Positions 8,101 to 15,305 of a stretch of 58,156 nucleotides of DNA are shown one piece after another; position 1 is the first letter of the stretch, and each line of letters starts with the position of its first letter. Where the stretch lies: the NCBI GenBank assembly GCA_021796275.1, contig JAJYOI010000008.1, forward strand, positions 1 through 58,156. Direction: 5' to 3'. The notes under the pieces are model-generated. The model saw only the letters and a list, made by a program, of their open reading frames with translations, did not search any database and was not told where the DNA came from. This stretch comes from Bacteroidota bacterium. Lineage in GTDB: Bacteria > Bacteroidota > Ignavibacteria > UBA10030 > UBA8401. The position numbers and the translations under genes were made by a program.

Positions 8101-9845
8101 CCGGAAATTTGTTGAGAAAGAGTCGTGATCGTTGAGTCGCTGTATGTTACAGTATGAAACAATGAATCTGTCGCGTCCTGAAGCCAGTATGATGTTGCAC
8201 CCGAAGAAGAATTCCAAGCAAGAAGTGCAATGGTGGTATCAATGACTGAATCATTTGCCGGGCTTGCCGGAATGGGAGGCAGGGGCGGCTGAGGCAGAGT
8301 TGTAAATTTCGATAGAGAAGACCATGCACTCACACCGTTTGAATTAGCGGCGCTGACTCTCCAGTAATAATCTTTGCCGTTTGTCAATGACACGATTGTT
8401 CGCGTCGTATCTGTCACAAGCGAATCATCGACAAGCTTTGAAGCAAAATCTGAAACGCCGGAGAGCTGCAGATGATACGATGTTGCGTTTCGTGACGCAT
8501 TCCACACGAGCTTCAGAGTTAACGGTTGATTGCCAGCCCCATTTGCCGGCGACAGCAGAACCGGAATAGCGGGAAGAGGAACCGAGCTTGTTGTAAAGCT
8601 CCATGCGCTCGACCAATTGCTTTGCCCCGCCGCGTTCACTGCTCTGACTTGCCAGTAGTATGTTGTTGTCCCCGCAAGTCCGCTGATCTGTACTGATGTT
8701 CCGATTAATGTATAATTGGTGTACACCATAGTTGCAAATCGTGAATCGCTTGCCACCTGAATCCAATAATGATCCGCATTGGCTACAGCATTCCAACTGA
8801 GCGTAAGTGTTGTCGGCTGGCCTGACGAGCTGTCAGCGGGTGAAAGGAGGGAGGGCACAGCCGGTGGTGTTTGTGCACTCGCTGTTGTAAAATTCCATAC
8901 TGAAGACCAGCCGCTTTCCCCCGATGAGTTTAGCGCCTTGAGCCGCCAGTAGTACTCTGTTCCGCTTGCAAGGTAATTGATCTGCTTTGACGTTGCAGCG
9001 ATTGCTGTATCGCCGATAATGATCGTTGAGAACGATGTATCGGCTGCTATTTGAAGCCAATAATGGCCGGCACCTGCTGCAGCATTCCAACTAAGTACAA
9101 GTGACGTTGATTGACCCGTTGCACCGTTTACAGGCGACAGCAGAACCGGCGCAGAAGGTACCGGCAGAACAGTACTGAAACGCCATACACTTGACCACGC
9201 ACTTGTACCGCCAGGATTCGAAGAACTCATCCGCCAGAAATATGTGGTACCGGAAGCAAACCCTCCTGCGGAGTACGACGTGGACGAAATAGCACTATGG
9301 TCGAGAAAGGTTGAAGCAAATGTTGAATCGGTTGATGCTTGCAGTCTGTACGTCACTCCATTTGATGAAGTATTCCATGAAAATATCACCGCTGTCGGCT
9401 GGTTCACCGCATTGTTCTGCGGCTGCAGCAACACCGGCGCAGATGGAAGCTGCGGGATTGTGGAGAAACTCCATACGTTTGACCATGCAGTCATAAACAG
9501 GAGATATATAGCCCGCACCCGCCAATAATATTTCGTCGATCTGTTCAGCGTGCCAACATTGACAATTGTATCTGTGATGTTGGATGAATCTATTACGATA
9601 GAGGAAAAACCAGAATCGGCTGCAATCTGCAACTCATAGGAGCTTGCATTTGCCAGTGAGTACCATTGCATTGCCGGCGTAAGCGGTTGGTTCACTGCGC
9701 CATTCTGAGGAGATGCAAGCGTAGGTCCGAGTGCCGGCTGTGCCAATGTCCGCGCGCTGAACATCACTGTCATCAACATCAGCAGTGCGGTGCTCAGCAA
9801 TGTGCGTGTAATGTATTTACACTGAGACATCATTGTATTTTTCAT
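5160..9845 (-). CDS. Giant fibronectin-like repeat protein with T9SS-type C-terminal signal
   Basis: The 1561-residue protein has a signal peptide (about 1-35, cleaved near AQPALG). Nine tandem repeats of roughly 95 residues follow, each with L-SP-NGA, LSW, Y-LQ-A-DS-F, YYWRV-A and W-S-WSFTT landmarks of a fibronectin-III-like sandwich. Two shorter repeats follow with ATLNA-V-NG and YHYR-SATN-G landmarks. A roughly 400-residue region contains GWNLITNPF-type motifs. The last 85 residues form a FlgD-like sorting domain (NYPNPFNPSTSI, LKVFNVLGQE, IRKMMLLK), typical of type IX secretion or related export in Bacteroidota and Ignavibacteria. It is probably exported or anchored at the cell surface. 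Its start overlaps the stop of the WecA-like gene by four bases, which ties it to the EPS locus. Confidence 0.88.
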   Translation of the reverse strand: MKNTMMSQCKYITRTLLSTALLMLMTVMFSARTLAQPALGPTLASPQNGAVNQPLTPAMQWYSLANASSYELQIAADSGFSSIVIDSSNITDTIVNVGTLNRSTKYYWRVRAIYLLFMTAWSNVWSFSTIPQLPSAPVLLQPQNNAVNQPTAVIFSWNTSSNGVTYRLQASTDSTFASTFLDHSAISSTSYSAGGFASGTTYFWRMSSSNPGGTSAWSSVWRFSTVLPVPSAPVLLSPVNGATGQSTSLVLSWNAAAGAGHYWLQIAADTSFSTIIIGDTAIAATSKQINYLASGTEYYWRLKALNSSGESGWSSVWNFTTASAQTPPAVPSLLSPADSSSGQPTTLTLSWNAVANADHYWIQVASDSRFATMVYTNYTLIGTSVQISGLAGTTTYYWQVRAVNAAGQSNWSSAWSFTTSSVPLPAIPVLLSPANGAGNQPLTLKLVWNASRNATSYHLQLSGVSDFASKLVDDSLVTDTTRTIVSLTNGKDYYWRVSAANSNGVSAWSSLSKFTTLPQPPLPPIPASPANDSVIDTTIALLAWNSSSGATSYWLQDATDSLFHTVTYSDSTITTLSQQISGLLRGTNYFWRVSAKNAGGTSAWSTIRKFAIAQSPPAPPTPSSPPNGAVIDSTTVTLAWQASQGAASYWLQVSSDSTFQAFAYNDSALKTTSQQVSGLQPNTKYFWRVNASSSTQRSPWTQPNSFATTSSGSAAGSEPVSPPDGATGESINPTLSWSSTSGASAYELQVATDRNFSVVVYDNSSISGTSQTIGPLANNTAYYWHVRSFSLLFTSTWSSTWKFTTVSTTPTVPPVPALLSPANGATNQSTNLTLSWGVSSSATAYQLQVSVDSIFSSTVYNDSTISATSQPVGPLAIKSTYYWHARAKNSVGWSLYSSPWKFSTSDTVSSMPTAVTKPATGVSATSATLNASVNANGSSTTVNFQYGTTTSYGTSIAGIPSVATGDTATAIAKTLTGLSPSTLYHYRISATNQSGAAYGADQVFTTSSDTVSSLPTAITEPASNITGTSATLNAVVTPNGYPTTVRFQFDTSTAYGNSVDGVPLVVSGDSSSAVSNTLNGLTPYTTYHYRVSATNQAGSIEGGDRTFTTSLPPYPSSFSLDTTIFFPIYKNPSDYKATDYQIVGLPGNSRARIDSFLVGTQKKDWAVYWDNGSGANNLVAFDGGQNFTASSGKAFWLIRKGPWSVKGTVPSAPLDSSEAVNVPLHSGWNLITNPFISSVAWSSLQSVNGISEPIYSFNKSFNAALTFQPYIGYYYFNTGNKPFLKIPYATLYTHPLPAQSPVAFGKSVRSSNQSGWRIQIAFSSADSITDQSTWLGVSENISGENNDSDFHKPAGVRDIPSVYFNRPEWDPEYSTFATDIRPMFVYQNTWTFEVWSPARSESKLIFNNINSIPEQFEVYLFDREASRAVNLRENPSYAFTPAQQTSEFVFAVGVKDSVQHLLQSVRTPQTFTLGNNYPNPFNPSTSIPLEVPARSTIELKVFNVLGQEIKTLYAGSLDAGKYWFTWNGMDSENRQVPSGCYFSRLTTSTGYHTIRKMMLLK

Positions 9846-11791
9846 CGTGTATGAGAAGAAATCATGCTCGGTTGCAACTCATGTTCCAGCACTGCTTTTC
9901 TGTGCCTGGAATATCGCGGTGAAGGCGCAACCGGGATTTCTTCAAAGAATATTTTCTGCCGATAGATAGAAATTTTATACTCTTCGGCAAATTGTTTAAG
10001 TCGGCTCAAAATTTCCGGTTTCATAGTATCGCTGGCAATTAGGATTTCGTCAATCATATGCTTTCGAAGAAGAATTTTCAATTTCCAGTGCCCTCCGAAA
10101 ACCGGATAACCGCTCACATTTTTCCCCTCGAGATTTGGATCGTCGTCTAAGAATCCTAACGGATGAAGCCGTAAACTTTCATTGTGCAGGATATGCTGAA
10201 GTGTTAAGATCCCGTTGGTGCGTGCGCCGTAGATCAGCACGCTGCGCCCGGTGATATTTTTTCGACGGAAGAGAAAATTGAGCACATGATATGATAGCCG
10301 GCTTCCGGCAACAAGTGAAGTCAGCAAGTAGAAATCGGTGACCAACATAACCGCGTCAACACGAATCAGTTGCTGTGAAATACTTGTAAGAACGAATCCT
10401 GTTGCCGCTACAGAAAGCACCGTTATTTTGAGAATCTTTAATACGTCGCCGATTCCTGTGTATCGAAATGTTCCTTTGTATAATCCGCCTAAGGAAAATA
10501 GTGCGAGCTGTGTGCCGCAGACAACGGTTACCAGCGGGATCAATTGAATGATGTGAATATTTTCGCTGCCCGTTTTTGTCAGGTTGTAGGTGAATATGAA
10601 TGACGCGGCACAGAACGCCAGATCAAGAAAACCCTGAAACACTCTTTGATGTGTCACCGGCCATTCATACAAAGGCAGCAGCATTCCGTTGCTCAGAATT
10701 GCCATCTCTTTGTATTTCAGCTGCCGTATCCCGGCAATCATTGCCAGGCCGACTGCGGTTACCACTAATGACGCCCATACATTGTTCGAAACGGTTGCGG
10801 CAAGTGCGCCGGCTCCGAAAATGAAAGAGACAAGATACAAGAGAAGCACGACATTCCGGTGAGACAAACCGAGCGCAATCAGTTGGTGATGAATGTGCCT
10901 GCGGTCCGGCAAAAACATTGAATGAAGTTTCGAGAGAAAATTCTTATTCTCTTTTTGTTCAGGCAGGAAAGAAAAAAGAAGTCTGCGCAGCATTGCCAAC
11001 AGTGTATCCATAATCGGAAGTCCCAATGCAAGCAGCGGGACAGCGACGGCAAATGTTGTCGAGCCTTTGGTTGATGTGTGCACTGAAAGAACCGCAAGAG
11101 TGAAGCCGATAAGAAGACTTCCTGAATCGCCGAGAAAAATTTTGGCGGGGTGAAAGTTGTACCGCAAAAAGCCCACGATCGCTCCCGTTAACGCGAGCGC
11201 AACCAACGCGGCAATTATGTCGCCGTTGAAATATGAGATTGCCGACATGCTGAGCGCTGCCATCACTCCGACGCCCGATGCCAATCCGTCGAGACCGTCA
11301 ATAAGGTTGAAGGCATTTGTAATTCCAACGATCCACAGTACTGTCACAGGAAACTCAAATCCTCCGAGGTTGAACGGCTCATGCGTAATGAAATTCGTCA
11401 CTGTAGAAATTCGGAATCCGCCGGTGAATACAATCGTTGCAGCAAGCGCTTGGGCGATGAATTTCTTCCCCGGATTCAGCGAGCGGATATCATCGGCAAC
11501 GCCTACAACGAAAACTACCATCAGCGCAACGATGAACGAGATTCCCTGAAGTGAGATGAGCGGGGACGAAATATCTTTGATCGGGCTGATGCGCAAGAGA
11601 ATCAGCAGCGAAAGCAAAAAGCCAATGCACACTGAAATTCCGCCCAAGCGCGGAATTGGATGTTGATGGATTTTCCGTTCGTTGGGAAGGTCTATCGCTC
11701 CGACGATTGTTGCGAAGTGTATGGCAAACGGCGTAAGCAATAGTACAATTGCTGCCGGGATTGCAAATGCAAGAAAGATTTGATATTCCAT
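9842..11791 (-). CDS. WecA/MraY-family sugar-1-phosphate transferase fused to WbpM/PglF-like sensor half
   Basis: The 649-residue membrane protein has two parts. Residues 1-370 match undecaprenyl-phosphate N-acetylhexosamine-1-phosphate transferases: PRLGGISVCIGF, VVGVADDIRSLNPGKKF (catalytic Asp pair), NAFNLIDGLDGLASG, KIFLGDSGSLLIGF and the cytoplasmic HIHHQL motif. Residues of about 390-649 contain further helices with LGGLYKGTFRYTG and a Rossmann segment RSVLIYGARTNG, GFLDDDPNLEGK and DEILIAS. This resembles the N-terminal half of FlaA1/WbpM/PglF dehydratases without the catalytic dehydratase domain. The first half should load the first sugar of an EPS repeat on the lipid carrier at the inner membrane. 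The second half may bind a nucleotide or tune activity. It is in the minus-strand EPS arm. Confidence 0.88.
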   Translation of the reverse strand: MEYQIFLAFAIPAAIVLLLTPFAIHFATIVGAIDLPNERKIHQHPIPRLGGISVCIGFLLSLLILLRISPIKDISSPLISLQGISFIVALMVVFVVGVADDIRSLNPGKKFIAQALAATIVFTGGFRISTVTNFITHEPFNLGGFEFPVTVLWIVGITNAFNLIDGLDGLASGVGVMAALSMSAISYFNGDIIAALVALALTGAIVGFLRYNFHPAKIFLGDSGSLLIGFTLAVLSVHTSTKGSTTFAVAVPLLALGLPIMDTLLAMLRRLLFSFLPEQKENKNFLSKLHSMFLPDRRHIHHQLIALGLSHRNVVLLLYLVSFIFGAGALAATVSNNVWASLVVTAVGLAMIAGIRQLKYKEMAILSNGMLLPLYEWPVTHQRVFQGFLDLAFCAASFIFTYNLTKTGSENIHIIQLIPLVTVVCGTQLALFSLGGLYKGTFRYTGIGDVLKILKITVLSVAATGFVLTSISQQLIRVDAVMLVTDFYLLTSLVAGSRLSYHVLNFLFRRKNITGRSVLIYGARTNGILTLQHILHNESLRLHPLGFLDDDPNLEGKNVSGYPVFGGHWKLKILLRKHMIDEILIASDTMKPEILSRLKQFAEEYKISIYRQKIFFEEIPVAPSPRYSRHRKAVLEHELQPSMISSHTR

Positions 11792-11823
11792 ATTATACTT
11801 TTCCTTCCATCAGGTACTGACCG

Positions 11824-12738
11824 CTATAAGAGAATTGACATTGTTACTTCATGGAATTGATCTGTTAATGAGCTCGGCGAGATTGCGTAATCAAGCAGAA
11901 TTCCGTCCGCATGAATGCCGATGCCGTATTTTGCTCCTGCATACGTTGGGCTGACAACATATCCTGCGCGAAGCGCGAGAAATTGAGTCACCAGCCATTC
12001 GATGGCTCCGTTATAACGGATGCCTCTTGTTCCGAACGTTTTATCATTCGCCAATGAAATTGTTATCGTTCGCTCTACTTTTGATGAAGGAAACCGCATC
12101 GCCAAGCCGAGCTGCAAATTTTGCGGGCTTGATTGTCGGCTGAGCGCGAGATCTCCGTTAGCAAGCGAATACTGCACTGTGCCGCCAAAGCCGGAATACA
12201 CCATGCCGTAACTGATATCCGGGCTGGGTGCGTATAAAATTCCAATAGCAGAAGTAGCCGTCCATAGCTGTTCGTTTTCTAATCTGCCGTATTGAACCGT
12301 ACCTTTTATGCCGACACTGAATGTTGACGTAAGTTCGGTTGCAGTGGCAAGATCAAAACCATACAAAGCGCTTGTGTGGACGAAGCCGAACCCGTCATTC
12401 ATTTGGAGTTGTGTTGCATTGACTCCGAAGCCAATTGCATTTCCTTCACCAAGCTGCAATGGTACTGCAACAAGTTCTGACTTCATTTTCCCGTGCCATT
12501 GCTGAAAGTAATCCCATAGAATGGAATTTCCGCTAAGGAATGAAATTGCCGCCGGATTCCAATACATGCTGCTCACATCCTGCACTTGCGTCGCGTACGC
12601 GCCTGCGAATGCACTTGCGCGCGCGCCATAACTAAACCACCGCCGCTCCGGATCGTTGATGTTTTGTGATTTCGCAAAGTGTGCCATTCCCGCGCTCATT
12701 ATACTTAGTGCAAAGATGTATTTGAATATTTTTCTCAT
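11824..12738 (-). CDS. PorV/PorQ-family outer-membrane protein
   Basis: The 304-residue protein starts with a signal peptide (about 1-24). It is followed by the diagnostic N-terminal pattern of PorV/PorQ and UPF0164 barrels: YGARASAFAGAYATQVQDVSSMYWNPA. The rest is alternating polar/hydrophobic beta strands (AIGFGVNATQLQM, SVGIKGTVQYG, QLGLAMRFP, ALRAGYVVSP) with an amphipathic C-terminal strand ending in Leu-Leu, as expected for a FadL-like outer-membrane barrel. Family members shuttle or hold type IX secretion substrates, or act as surface channels. Placement between the Wza-like gene and the WecA-like/fibronectin genes suggests a role in surface delivery of the fibronectin-repeat protein or the polymer. 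The specific role is inferred. Confidence 0.8.
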   Translation of the reverse strand: MRKIFKYIFALSIMSAGMAHFAKSQNINDPERRWFSYGARASAFAGAYATQVQDVSSMYWNPAAISFLSGNSILWDYFQQWHGKMKSELVAVPLQLGEGNAIGFGVNATQLQMNDGFGFVHTSALYGFDLATATELTSTFSVGIKGTVQYGRLENEQLWTATSAIGILYAPSPDISYGMVYSGFGGTVQYSLANGDLALSRQSSPQNLQLGLAMRFPSSKVERTITISLANDKTFGTRGIRYNGAIEWLVTQFLALRAGYVVSPTYAGAKYGIGIHADGILLDYAISPSSLTDQFHEVTMSILL

Positions 12739-12759
12739 ATCAATTTCGTTGTTATGCCG

Positions 12760-13500
12760 TCAGTAGAGCACTCTGAAAATTCCTAACAAAAGAATAGCGT
12801 CGCTCAGAAAAACCGACAGCGACCGCACGACATTTTCTTTTACAGGAACGTACACCGTGTCTCCCGGCCGTACTTTTGGAAGTGTCTCAACCTGTCCCGT
12901 TTCCATTGCATCAGCAAGGTCAACAACGTCCGGATCTCCACCGGTCTCAAAGCGGATGATCTTTATATGGTACAAATCGGCATCGGGTGTCGTACCGCCT
13001 GCCGCCGATAAAATTTCAAGCAGCGTAACCTGCGAGGTTACCGGATAGTTGTCCTGTTTTGTTACGGCCCCGAGGACCGTCACCTTTTGAGTCATTGGAC
13101 TTGAAATGGACATGGTAATTTTTGGTTCTCCTTTCACATATTCTGCCAAGCGCTTTTTGAGTAGATCGGTGAAATCTTGTTTCGTCAAACCCGCTGCGTT
13201 AAGGTCTCCGATTAAAGGGATCGTAATTGTTCCCTCCGGACTCACGGTTGATGAAGTCTTGAATTCCGGATAATCCCATACCGACAAATCGATCTTGTCT
13301 CCTTCTTTGATGACGTAAACATCAGACTGCATTTTCATAAAGAGTATTCCCGAACTTGATCGTGAATATGCCGATGTTGTTTCCCGAACTGCATTTCCCG
13401 AACTGCAACCGTATCGCGAAAATGCCAATAATACAATTCCCGCCAGCCATATTCCCCGCCGTACTTTGTAGAATGGTTCATCAACCATGTGTGATTTCAT
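12760..13500 (-). CDS. Polysaccharide export protein, Wza/PES family
   Basis: The 246-residue protein has an N-terminal hydrophobic segment followed by Cys (YGCSSG, around residue 32), probably a lipoprotein signal although the lipobox is imperfect. The PES (Poly_export) domain follows: VIKEGDKIDLSVWDYPEF, STVSPEGTITIPLIGDLNAAGLT and DLLKKRLAEYV. A SLBB-like domain comes next: KVTVLGAVTKQDNYPV, TLLEILSAAGGTTPDADL and VRPGDTVYVP. A final hydrophobic stretch may act as the outer-membrane helix. Such proteins form the outer-membrane exit for EPS. It is the first gene of the leftward arm, directly downstream of a candidate minus-strand sigma-54 promoter. Starts at 13500 or 13488 (MVDEP) are possible; neither has a strong ribosome site. 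Confidence 0.9.
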   Translation of the reverse strand: MKSHMVDEPFYKVRRGIWLAGIVLLAFSRYGCSSGNAVRETTSAYSRSSSGILFMKMQSDVYVIKEGDKIDLSVWDYPEFKTSSTVSPEGTITIPLIGDLNAAGLTKQDFTDLLKKRLAEYVKGEPKITMSISSPMTQKVTVLGAVTKQDNYPVTSQVTLLEILSAAGGTTPDADLYHIKIIRFETGGDPDVVDLADAMETGQVETLPKVRPGDTVYVPVKENVVRSLSVFLSDAILLLGIFRVLY

Positions 13501-13546
13501 ATGTGTCCATTTGTTGAGACATCGTAAATAGTCATCTCAGAAAAAT

Positions 13547-13561
13547 ACAAATGATGTGCCA
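13547..13561 (-). promoter_or_regulatory. Candidate sigma-54 promoter for leftward EPS arm
   Basis: Read on the minus strand the site is TGGCAC-ATCAT-TTGT. The -24 element is perfect and the spacing is correct, but the -12 element has T where C is usual (TTGT, not TTGC). Transcription would start near 13535, about 35 bases before the Wza-like ATG at 13500. Confidence 0.5.
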
Positions 13562-13732
13562 ACATAAACGCGAATGAAATTGACGGCGGAATTTTAGCGG
13601 AATGTGCAATTAAAAAAGAGTTGGGAAGGATTTCGAGAGAGAAGAATGTATCGCTCGATCAGTTTTGGATACCGGCTCGCGACGGTTGGAATTCGGTATT
13701 GGGTCATTCTTATACAATTGAGTTGCGATTGT

Positions 13733-13745
13733 GTAACCTTGTTAC
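13733..13745. promoter_or_regulatory. Palindrome, candidate activator site
   Basis: GTAAC-CTT-GTTAC is a perfect 5-bp inverted repeat with a 3-base centre. Flanking TGTG and CACA also mirror each other with a two-base offset. It lies about 130 bases upstream of the rightward sigma-54 promoter and 170 bases from the leftward one, a usual enhancer distance. Function is inferred from position only. Confidence 0.3.
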
Positions 13746-13866
13746 CCACATGATCTCGTGTGCGAAAATGGAACGCCTTCTTCTGTAAAGCAATTTTTGT
13801 TCTCAGTCTCTCTTCTTTGCCCGATAATATTAGAATGCGCTGACATTCGATGAGCAAGAATCTTGT

Positions 13867-13882
13867 TGGCACACGAGTTGCG
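13867..13882 (+). promoter_or_regulatory. Sigma-54 promoter for rightward EPS operon
   Basis: TGGCACACGAGTTGCG matches the -24/-12 consensus (TGGCAC, five bases, TTGC) with exact spacing. Transcription would begin near 13893, leaving a leader of about 40 bases before the Wzz-like TTG start and its AAAGGAG ribosome site. This implies control by an NtrC-type activator. Confidence 0.8.
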
Positions 13883-13933
13883 TTATATTCATTGTCCTTC
13901 GGAACGTGAGTAAAAATAAAAAAGGAGTTTCCA

Positions 13934-15286
13934 TTGGAGTATGCACAGTTTAATGCGCAACAAGTCCTGAAAATACTGCGACGCAGACGCAGGCTTATTT
14001 TGATTCCGGTTGTCGCTGTCGTAGTCATTTGCACGCTTGGAGCTTTTTTGTTGCCGCGAAAATACGAATCGTCAACAACAATCCTTGTGCAGCGGGACGA
14101 AGTGCTCAATCCTCTTGTCAGTTACGAAATGGCTGTGACGATGGCGTCGGAAGATATATTGAAGACGTTCAATGAAATTATTTACAGCACAGGCACAATT
14201 CAAACGATTGTCGATAGTCTGCACATAGCCGGATCTGAAATAATTACTGAACAAGACCGGCAGGAACTGCTCAAGAAAGTGAGAAAGAATATTCTTACAG
14301 AACGGCCGGGCTCAGCGTCTTTTAAAATCACATACGTTGATACCGATCCTGTGCGGGCGCAGAGAGCGGTAAAACTTCTTGCCGATATTTTTATTCGAAC
14401 CATTATCCAGGTTGAAAATCAGCGCAATGAAATGGCGGTAGAGTTTTTTGAAAACAAATTGGAGGAATTGCGCCAGCGCTTTGATGCGAGCCAGCAGGAA
14501 ATGCTGACACAACTTCAGCAGCATATTCAGGATGTGCCGGGCACTGAACACATGTTTAATGCACAGTTGGAAGAATCAGATCAGAATCTCCGCGACATTA
14601 ACGCACAGGAAAAAACGTACCAGCAAGCAGTGGGCATTCTGCGCAAATATCCTGACCCGATGCAGACGGATGCAGGACGCAAGGCGATGTATGAGCTTGA
14701 GCGAATGAACGTTCCCTACGCGCCAAATCTGCAGCCGCTGTTGAACAAGTACGATGATTATTCAAACAGATATACGCCGAAGTATCCTGAAGTGCAAAAG
14801 ATTGTTCAGCAAATCAACGACCTTCTTGCTGTCATGCAGAGTACAATTGAAAACGAAGTGGATAAACAGCGCAGCAAACGACTGGAGAGTGAGCAGCGCC
14901 GGGCGCAGATTATCAGCGAGATGCAGCAATCAACAGTCTCTGAACAGGCAAATGAAGACAAGGAATCAAGTTTCGACATCTATAGAAAACTTTATAATGA
15001 AATGAAAATTAAGCTCGAGCAAGCCCGCACAACACGCGATCTTGGCAGAGAGCAAAAAAATCAGTTCATCATTCTTGATCCTCCGTTAATACCGTCAGAG
15101 CCTTCGAAACCGAATCGTTTGCTGATCATTTTTGGAGGGCTCGGAGTGGGAATTATTATCGGGCTCCTGACTGCTGCAACATCAGAACTTCTCGATACGA
15201 CTATGCGCAATAAAGAAGATTTTGAAGTGTACCAAAAACCAATCATTGCGTACATCCCGGAAAGCAGCACTGTTCCGCAGCAGTAA
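13934..15286 (+). CDS. Wzz-type polysaccharide chain-length determinant / co-polymerase
   Basis: The 450-residue protein has the Wzz layout. A short cytoplasmic start is followed by a first membrane helix (about 22-42, LILIPVVAVVVICTLGAFLL) and then LPRKYESSTTILV. A long periplasmic coiled-coil region with many Gln/Glu (about 150-370) follows, then RTTRDLGREQKNQFIILDPPLIPSEPSKPNR and a second helix (about 397-420). It resembles the group found with exosortase-linked EPS clusters. It regulates polymer length with the adjacent ATPase. The start is TTG at 13934, supported by AAAGGAG (13920-13926) eight bases upstream; no nearer ATG keeps the first helix. It is the first gene behind the strong sigma-54 promoter. 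Confidence 0.88.
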   Translation: MEYAQFNAQQVLKILRRRRRLILIPVVAVVVICTLGAFLLPRKYESSTTILVQRDEVLNPLVSYEMAVTMASEDILKTFNEIIYSTGTIQTIVDSLHIAGSEIITEQDRQELLKKVRKNILTERPGSASFKITYVDTDPVRAQRAVKLLADIFIRTIIQVENQRNEMAVEFFENKLEELRQRFDASQQEMLTQLQQHIQDVPGTEHMFNAQLEESDQNLRDINAQEKTYQQAVGILRKYPDPMQTDAGRKAMYELERMNVPYAPNLQPLLNKYDDYSNRYTPKYPEVQKIVQQINDLLAVMQSTIENEVDKQRSKRLESEQRRAQIISEMQQSTVSEQANEDKESSFDIYRKLYNEMKIKLEQARTTRDLGREQKNQFIILDPPLIPSEPSKPNRLLIIFGGLGVGIIIGLLTAATSELLDTTMRNKEDFEVYQKPIIAYIPESSTVPQQ

Positions 15287-15305
15287 GCGAAAGCCAAGGT
15301 ATTTT

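Larger units (their letters stand above)
13501..13933. other. Divergent EPS control region
   Basis: This 433-base gap separates the leftward Wza-like gene from the rightward Wzz-like gene. It holds a strong sigma-54 promoter on the plus strand near the right end and a weaker one on the minus strand near the left end. The roughly 300 bases between them are the expected place for activator (enhancer-binding protein) sites. A short palindrome, GTAAC-CTT-GTTAC, lies at 13733-13745. A minus-strand reading frame across this gap runs into the Wzz gene and shows no protein-like character. Confidence 0.7.

Noticed and set aside
5160-9845. Repeated DNA as a CRISPR or satellite array
   Set aside because: The repeats are about 285 bases, in frame and diverged at the DNA level; they encode fibronectin-like domains.
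13594-14109. Minus-strand 171-codon open frame across the divergent control region
   Set aside because: It overlaps the start of the Wzz-like gene and both its residue composition and lack of motifs look random. The region is better explained as promoter DNA.
15222-15305. Upstream start for the Wzc-like ATPase
   Set aside because: It would overlap the Wzz gene by about 65 bases and add a basic, non-conserved stretch; the ATG at 15306 has a ribosome site.
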